Shown one piece after another: positions 55,293-64,000 of a stretch of DNA of 64,000 nucleotides. Positions within the stretch are counted from its first letter, which is position 1; every line of letters begins with the position of its first letter. The translations under genes and the position numbers were made by a program. The stretch comes from Rhizophagus irregularis (lineage: Eukaryota > Glomeromycota > Glomeromycetes > Glomerales > Glomeraceae), in NCBI RefSeq assembly GCF_026210795.1, contig NC_089431.1:2604001-2668000 (forward strand). Reading direction: 5' to 3'. The notes below the pieces were generated by a model. It made no database searches. It was not told the DNA's origin and was given only the letters and a program-made list of their open reading frames with translations.

Positions 55293-56751
55293 TTAAGTCT
55301 TCACTTTCTTATTCGGTGATTCTCCGTTCGTCTGAAAAATTTCAATAAATTAATATTTAAATTGTAAGAACACAATTAGTTATAGAAAACCAATATTCAC
55401 ATCATTAATAGAAAAACGTTCGGCTCTTCTTTTCTTTTTTTCTTCTTCGTTAGTTTCGGAATTTGATGATGTTGTTGACGATGGATTGTCTACAGAAGCA
55501 GAATTTGATGACGCATTCTAGAAAAGAATGAACATTTAATTAATGAAGTAAAATGACAATCTTTCGAACTAAAATTTTATTAACTTACCAAACCAAACCT
55601 CTCTGCTCGTTTTCTTTTCTTCTCATCCTCGGCTAATGTATTGGATTTATCAAGTCCAAATCTTTCTGCACGTTTTTTTAATTTTTCATCATCTTCGACA
55701 ATAGACTAAATTTTTTTTTTTTAAAAAAAAAATATTAATATGTTAATTAATTTATAAATGTTTGGTTCATATAACTCACTGATTTTCGGTTTGGAATTCT
55801 CGGTGCTAATACAGATTTAACAAATATAATTTAGTAATATTTATTAAATAATGACTAAAATAAAAATCAATAAATACCTGTAAGAGGAGCGTCCAATGGA
55901 TTAGAAACGGTTGTACCAAATCGAGCTGCTCTCTGTAATTTTTTATCAGCATCAGATAATTTTACTCCAAACCGCTCAGCACGTTTCTTTCGTCGTTCTA
56001 ATTCTGAAGCCAAATCATTTTGATTTTTACTGGGAACTTGGATTATTTGTGCTGCTGCCGTAGGAAGATTGTCAAAAACGATTTTTTTGCACTTAAAGCC
56101 TGATGGTTTTACAATACTATCAGAATTCGATGAGGACGATACTGTTTTAAGAGTTTTAGCCTCATTGGATGAAGGATTCTTTGTTTCAACTGACTGTTTT
56201 GCTTCAACATTAGCAACATCATTGGACCCTCTGGTTGCGTCGATCTCTGTCTTTACTTTTTCGGGTGATAATTCTTTGATTGAAGTTACTGAGAGTGAAG
56301 GTGAAATTGGGGAGATGAGAGTATCAAACTCTCCATCTTTTTGCAAAGTAATGCTAATGACAAATAAGAAAAAATTAACTAAGAAATTATTAAGTAAATA
56401 TGGAATTATTCTGAAATTTACTTACTCTGTAGTTAGGTTTTCCCAATCAAAGTCATTATCAATTCCAGTTGTAATATCCGTTGTTGACATTAGGTTAAGT
56501 TCTTTGTCAAACAAATCATTATTTTGTTCGACTGGATCTTTATTAATGATATTTTCAATACTACTTTTACGAGTAGGGTTAGTATTGCTATTATTTTTAG
56601 AAGTCTGACTTATTGTTTCTACAGGTTTCTTATCTTCAGCTGCTATAAGTCTAGCAACCAACTCTTCTTTTTTACCGGAAACCGGTAGACCTTTCTTTGC
56701 TAATAAATCTTTAAGTTCCTGAACCTTAAGTTGGCGATATGACGTAGACAT
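55293..56751 (-). CDS. THO1: THO1/SARNP-like SAP-domain RNA-binding protein
   Basis: Functions in mRNP assembly and export with the THO/TREX complex and the helicase Sub2/UAP56. Six exons (56751..56426, 56353..55878, 55805..55780, 55705..55589, 55517..55401, 55331..55293) encode 366 aa. A SAP domain sits at about 5-40 (LKVQELKDLLAKKGLPVSGK, KEELVARLIAAE). After an acidic/Ser-rich linker come five copies of the family's KRAERFG-type motif (KKRAERFGVKLSD, LQRAARFGTTVS, KKRAERFGLDKS, KRAERFGL, RRAERFSIND), the elements that contact UAP56/Sub2. The end TNGESPNKKVKT is basic and NLS-like. Exon 3 is only 26 nt. Confidence 0.9.
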
Positions 56752-57118
56752 TTTTTTTAGGAAACGCTTGTTAATTCCAATGTCACTATAATAAATTTAT
56801 TATTTTCTAAACAGATTTATGGACCTTTAGAACCACTTATTTTTCTGTTACTGTTATCTCCAAAAAATATATAAAGACAATATTAGCGTTAGTTGCAGGG
56901 ATGCCCTTTTTTTGTTTCATTATGTAATCATGTGACTTAACAAATCAAACTACTATCTGCACTAGATGTTGAAAATACTATTATTAGCATTAAGCCACAG
57001 GTGAGTGCCACACTTAGTTGTTTGAACGCGTGATATATAAAATCAGAAGCCTTAAAACGGATTTTACAAGAGAATATAATTTGAGACTACGATATAAATT
57101 TTTGAATTCACGCGACAA
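56752..57118. promoter_or_regulatory. Divergent promoter of THO1 and PFKFB
   Basis: 367 bp between start codons. TATATAAAA at 57034-57042, 77 bp before the PFKFB ATG, is a good TATA-box candidate. Confidence 0.4.
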
Positions 57119-59657
<2,539 letters not shown>

Positions 59658-59758
59658 TGACTTAACGTCACGTGTTTGATGATAAATCATGACATCACAT
59701 ACAATATCATAAAGTAGTTTTCTGTTCATTAGATGTAAATCTTTTAAATTTTTTTATC

Positions 59759-60490
59759 ATGTTTATACGATTTTTTCCTCGAAAAGGTCATTATATTTAT
59801 CCATATTGTTGTTACAATGTTTATATCAAATTAAAATATGTTGTTCCCAGTTTGAAAAATACAACATTATCGCCAATTTCACCTACTTCACCAACTTGTT
59901 TACAACGCCAATATCATGTCACGTCAGGAAAATTTATGAGTACACCTTTAGATAATAATATGAAAATTGACCCCAATGATCCTTTAGTTACAAAGATTCG
60001 TTCAGACCCAGAAATCCTTGTATCTATTCAAGAATTTTCTCAGCTCCTTCAAGGAAAAGGAGTAGATATAAGTAGAGGTCAAATGCCTTCTATGTTACAA
60101 ATGGCTAAACTTGCTTCAGACAAAGAAATAAATGCAAAAATTACGAATATTAATACACTACTTAACAGGGCAGGAATTACTTTAGACTCTCAAACTATAC
60201 AAAAATTTATGAATTGGGCTAATTCTGATAAGGCTTCAGAACTTAATGTTTCTCAAAATTCTACTCAAAAAATTCCAAGCCAGGCTACTACTTTGACACC
60301 TAAAGCAGATATTATTGAAAAATCGAAAGAGACAACATCATCTCCTGAAAAGGCAACTTTTAATCAAGTAGAATCAAAGGTGATGGCAGCAGATACTGCA
60401 AAGACGGCAACATCAAAAACGACGAAAGAACAACCAAAAGAGTCAGTTGGATTTATTGCAAGGATCAAATCATGGATATTTAAAACTTAA
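59759..60490 (+). CDS. Hypothetical protein, probably mitochondrial
   Basis: Not recognised. Single exon, 243 aa, just 102 bp after the PFKFB stop on the same strand. The first ~63 residues are basic, with Tyr/Cys/Pro and no Asp or Glu, and end RQYHVTSGKFM, so a cleaved mitochondrial presequence is plausible. Residues 65-155 form a compact helical region (DPLVTKIRSDPEILVSIQEF, LLQGKGVDISRGQMPS, LLNRAGITLDSQTIQKFMNW). A Ser/Thr/Lys-rich linker leads to a short amphipathic C-terminal helix (FIARIKSWIFKT). A second in-frame ATG at 59936 would give a form without the presequence. Clean composition and a clear domain make it a credible gene. Confidence 0.7.
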   Translation: MFIRFFPRKGHYIYPYCCYNVYIKLKYVVPSLKNTTLSPISPTSPTCLQRQYHVTSGKFMSTPLDNNMKIDPNDPLVTKIRSDPEILVSIQEFSQLLQGKGVDISRGQMPSMLQMAKLASDKEINAKITNINTLLNRAGITLDSQTIQKFMNWANSDKASELNVSQNSTQKIPSQATTLTPKADIIEKSKETTSSPEKATFNQVESKVMAADTAKTATSKTTKEQPKESVGFIARIKSWIFKT

Positions 60491-60637
60491 TGATTTACAC
60501 AAACATTATATTCGATATAAATTATATGTATAAAAAAAACAACTCAAAATAAAATATATCAATCATTATTGTTATTTTATATTTCACAAAATTTTGGAAA
60601 TTACGTGTAACTTGCGTGATGAGATCTTGTCCGTTCT

Positions 60638-61287
60638 TTAATTCTCATTTTTTCTAAATAATCGACTGTCCTCAACCCACGCTGCCCTTGATTTTACGCC
60701 TCCGGTTAATGTAAATGTATTTATGTGCTTTAATAAGGTTTCTATAGTTGATGTATCTAGATTATAATGAGTTGATAATTTCTCTGCTGTAAATTCATTA
60801 GGAGCTTTCTTCCTTTGTTCCAACATTTCTCTTAGTTCATATACAAATATGCGATTTCTTGGGGTTTCCCCCTCAATTTCTTTATCAGCTTTTCTATTTC
60901 TGAGAATTTTTAGCATCTCATCAGACTTTACCTCCATAAAAAAAACATTAGTAAATGGTATTTATATAAATTTGTAAATAATTTTAAAATTCTACAAATT
61001 CTACCTGTTTAAATGGTTCTTTCTCTTTTGGAACATTAACTTGACCAATTATAAACAAATTTTTTAATAAATGGGGATCTTTTCCATCGTCTTCTGTAAC
61101 TAAAGAATAATGAATTTATTTTTCACAAATTATTACCGACTATTTATTTGTATATACCTTTGTTTCTCAATTCTCGTATTATTGTTTCTTTGTTAGCTGA
61201 ATGCGTTTCAAATGCACTTGATTCAACATTTGAAACTATATTTTGTGGTAATTTTCTTGAAATTCGTTTGGAACCTTGGGCTCCCAT
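60638..61287 (-). CDS. NDUFAF4: NDUFAF4-like complex I assembly factor
   Basis: Three exons (61287..61158, 61099..61005, 60931..60638) encode 172 aa; human NDUFAF4 is 175. MGAQGSKRISRKLP starts with an N-terminal Gly (N-myristoylation-type, as in human NDUFAF4, which starts MGALVIRGIRNF). The C-terminal block FTAEKLSTHYNLDTSTIETL followed by LKHINTFTL matches the family's [28 protein letters not shown] region. The middle is less conserved. It assists early complex I assembly at the inner membrane. Assignment is by recalled family pattern; moderate to good confidence. Confidence 0.75.
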
Positions 61288-61543
61288 TTTATATGAATTA
61301 AAACTGAATTCTTAACTGTTAACTGATTGGTACTAATACCTTAATCTAGATAATCTAGTCATAAAAGGAAAAAATTTATATATAACATAATTTTCAGATC
61401 AATGTACTTATTATTATCCTTCTCTCTAGCAACTTCGGAAATATTGTCGAAAATATAAATCAATTTTTTTCTTCTAAAATATTATCAAATTTCTCGGATT
61501 ATTTTTTTTTTCTTCTGAATAGTAATGGGTCGATGCCTTTACG
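61288..61543. promoter_or_regulatory. Divergent promoter of NDUFAF4-like and SMG7-like genes
   Basis: 256 bp between start codons; AT-rich, no clear core element. Confidence 0.35.
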
Positions 61544-64000
61544 ATGACAACAAATGTTAGCGAAGACAGGAAAAGGCTGAAAGAATTATTAACGTGGGTT
61601 TTAATTAGAGGGCTTTTTGAAGAATAATTGTTTATGCTTGCTTTGAATTTTCTAGTGACGCTTCTGAACTTGAAAGAGAATTCTTAAAGAAACAAGAGCA
61701 ACAGAAGAAAAGAGTTAAAGGCACCGAAAATAATGCGGATTTAGACGATGATACAGAATTTTTGCGTAATAGGTAAAGAAGGTTACTTTATACATACTTA
61801 TTATGTTATTTCTTATTTATTTTTATTTCCTATTATATAGCCTTAAAGACGTTTATGAAGATATTCTTTTGATTGACCTTAAAACCGCTAATGAAAATAA
61901 TATTGAAGAAAAACTTTGGAGAAACGTCTTTTATAGTCATATGGAAGAACTTAGGCAAAAATTGCGTAAAGTTAGTGTATTCGCTTTTGTTTGATGCTAT
62001 TTTAAGCACATTAATATTGTTAGTCTAATCTGTATTTGTCGTATAGGTTAAACCTGAAAAGGCAATCGAATATCAGGCCACGTATCTTGAATTATGTCGA
62101 TATTTGGACTTGGGTACCGGATTTTACCACACAATCGTTGATAACTTAAAAATTCGTGAAAATATAGATTTAGATCGGATTGGAATCGGTAATTGATAAT
62201 TTATTTTTTTTGTTTTTTTCCTTTTTGGTTTGAAAAACTATATCATCATATTAATTTATTTAGAGGTTTTCAAGAATAATGTTAATCCTTCGGCCACAGC
62301 ATCACGCTCTGTGTCAAAATATCGCAGAAGAGAACTTACTGCCGAATATATTCAGCGATGTCTCATCCACTTAGGTGACTTTGCTCGTTATCGTGAGACA
62401 CTTCTCGATGCAAGTGAAAAACGTTGGGAGTTTTCCAGACAGTTTTACACTAAAGCTGCAAGGGTTTATTGTGAGAACGGTAATAGTCGGATTTTAACTA
62501 GATATGATATAAATTATAGCAAATCATATAATAATTTATTTTATTTAATAGGTAAGGCACAGGCACAATTAGCTCTTCTTGCAACATATGGTGACAATGA
62601 ATTAGATATTGTTTATTGGTATTGTTTTAGGTAATGCATAATATTTGGAATAAAAGAGTTTTTTTTTTGTGATAACTTTATTTTTGCTTCTTTATTTTTT
62701 AGTCTTTCAACAAAACAGCCTCCTAGTATTTCCTCAGAAAATCTAAAGTTCTTTTATTCAAAATTTGCCCAACAAATTAACGAAACTCCAAATGGTATTA
62801 AAGATGTGTAAGTGAAAATAGTTTATATATTAAGTTGACAAAATTGACAACAAAATTAAAGTTTTTTCATAGTTTAACTGTTAAGGACTTTGCGAAAAAC
62901 TTCATGGTTATTCATCGGTATATTTTTGAAAAAAATGTTGAAAAATTGATGGAAAATGATGATGCTGAAAAAATTGTTTATCGTTTTGATTCATTATTGT
63001 CATCATCCGAATCAAGTCTTCGCGATTTGAGTATAACTCTCAAAAAAGTGATATTTATTCTCATATTTACCATTTGGGACTTGCGTAACGGTTCAGGTAA
63101 GATTAATCTAGGCTGAAGTTCCAAATTATTATAATATGCATTATTTAATTTTCATTTTTATTATAGTGCAAAGTCGAATTCGAAATTTGCAAGCTTTAGC
63201 AATTGGATTGGCATTTGGCTTTTTAATTCCGGTTTTTGAGAAGATAAATTCTTTGAACTCTGAAGACGAAGAGAAAAACTATACATTATTCTTACCTATT
63301 GTTATTTTATGGTGCGAATATTTGGGGACATTGACTGATCTTTTGAGTCAGTTGTGTAAATCAGCTGATAAAGAAAATATGAAGATTTCCAGAATGTTTT
63401 TAATGGTATGTTACTATTTATTCCATTTAATACTATAAATATTAGTTATTAACAATATTTTCGTTTTGAAATTCAGAATTTGAAAGCTTTCTTCAAATCA
63501 TTTGTCGATTTCATAAACCATTCAAAATTTTCTAATTTATTGTCTACAAATGATGATTTTCATGAAGTAGCTAAACGTGCTATTTCAGAAGATAACGAAT
63601 TTTTGGGAATAATTCCACTGCGGGTAGTTCATCAGGATATTAACTTTAATATTTTCGGTAATGTTGACATGCTTAAGGTTAGGTTTGCTAGATTAATTAT
63701 TTTTGGTAAGAAAATTTCCGAAACTAGGGTGAGTATATAAAGACATGCAAGAAATTGTATTACTATCTACATATTTAACGCTTTTATTATTTAGTCATTG
63801 GATTTATTAGAATACAATGAATCTACAAGTCAATTCATAATGATTGATGAGGATTTAAAGGTACTGAAGACTTTTGTAAAAAGTTATGTTAAGAAAATAT
63901 GTTTACTTATAACATAATTCTATAGAAAAAAAATCGACAGCGTGTTATGAAATTAATGGCACAACAACATTTGCTATATCAAGTGAATGATTTGGAAGAT
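61544..64000 (+). CDS. EST1/SMG7-family protein, 5' part (runs off window)
   Basis: EST1/SMG5-7/Ebs1 proteins act in nonsense-mediated decay or telomere maintenance through a 14-3-3-like TPR fold. Twelve exons in the window: 61544..61593, 61656..61772, 61841..61970, 62047..62188, 62264..62479, 62552..62630, 62703..62807, 62873..63096, 63167..63405, 63477..63728, 63795..63860 and 63926 to beyond 64000; about 560 codons so far. Family marks are LTAEYIQRCLIHLGDFARYR, the TPR-like EFSRQFYTKAARVYCENGKA then QAQLALLATYGDNELDIVYW, YCFSLSTKQPPSISSENL, and the downstream helical region LRDLSITLKKVIFILIFTIW. The C-terminus, where a PIN domain (SMG6) would or would not occur, is outside the window, so the exact member (SMG7/Ebs1, SMG6 or Est1) is open. 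Confidence 0.8.

Overview
The window is strongly AT-rich nuclear DNA of a fungus. The genes are densely packed and intron-rich, with mostly 50-120 nt GT-AG introns and long A/T homopolymers. A tyrosine-kinase-like (TKL) protein kinase carries the CxxC...CxxC leader that is massively expanded in arbuscular mycorrhizal fungi. Together with a velvet regulator, a GDP-fucose synthase and a fungal MCM1 gene, this suggests Glomeromycotina (Rhizophagus or a close relative). That assignment is inference from gene style, not from a database search.

I resolved 24 protein-coding genes, 23 of them spliced, plus one disrupted kinase gene. Exons were joined by hand; every multi-exon model given has a total length divisible by three and keeps the family frame across each junction. 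Layout: 0.2-2.7 kb, an unknown one-TM protein with a Lys/Thr/Gln/Ser repeat tail and a METTL21-type methyltransferase; 3.5-12.9 kb, threonyl-tRNA synthetase divergent from VPS8; 13.5-19.9 kb, GET5, CUE5-like, TFIIE-alpha and GDP-L-fucose synthase; 19.9-24.7 kb, transposon debris, a disrupted TKL kinase and a TA-flanked MITE; 24.8-36.7 kb, AP-3 mu, SERF, MCM1, capping protein beta, IDH2 and MGM101; 36.7-41.4 kb, a gene-free AT-rich block; 41.4-48.0 kb, velvet, NDUFA8 and an MTF2-like gene; 48.7-59.7 kb, a BAR-PH-ArfGAP-ankyrin protein, RPT4, THO1/SARNP and PFKFB; 59.8-64.0 kb, a probable mitochondrial orphan, NDUFAF4-like and the 5' part of an EST1/SMG7-like gene that runs off the window.

The genes are mostly housekeeping and form no operon or cluster. 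Recurrent themes are mitochondrial function (IDH2, MGM101, NDUFA8, NDUFAF4-like, MTF2-like, possibly dual-targeted ThrRS), membrane traffic (VPS8, AP-3 mu, ArfGAP, GET5), proteostasis (RPT4, CUE5, SERF) and transcription/RNA (TFIIE, MCM1, velvet, THO1, SMG7).

I found no convincing new multi-gene system. The more unusual items are three GC-AG introns, the repeat-tailed membrane protein, the kinase locus with its surrounding mobile DNA, the 600-residue low-complexity tail of the velvet protein, and micro-exons in PFKFB. I recognised no tRNA, rRNA or CRISPR.
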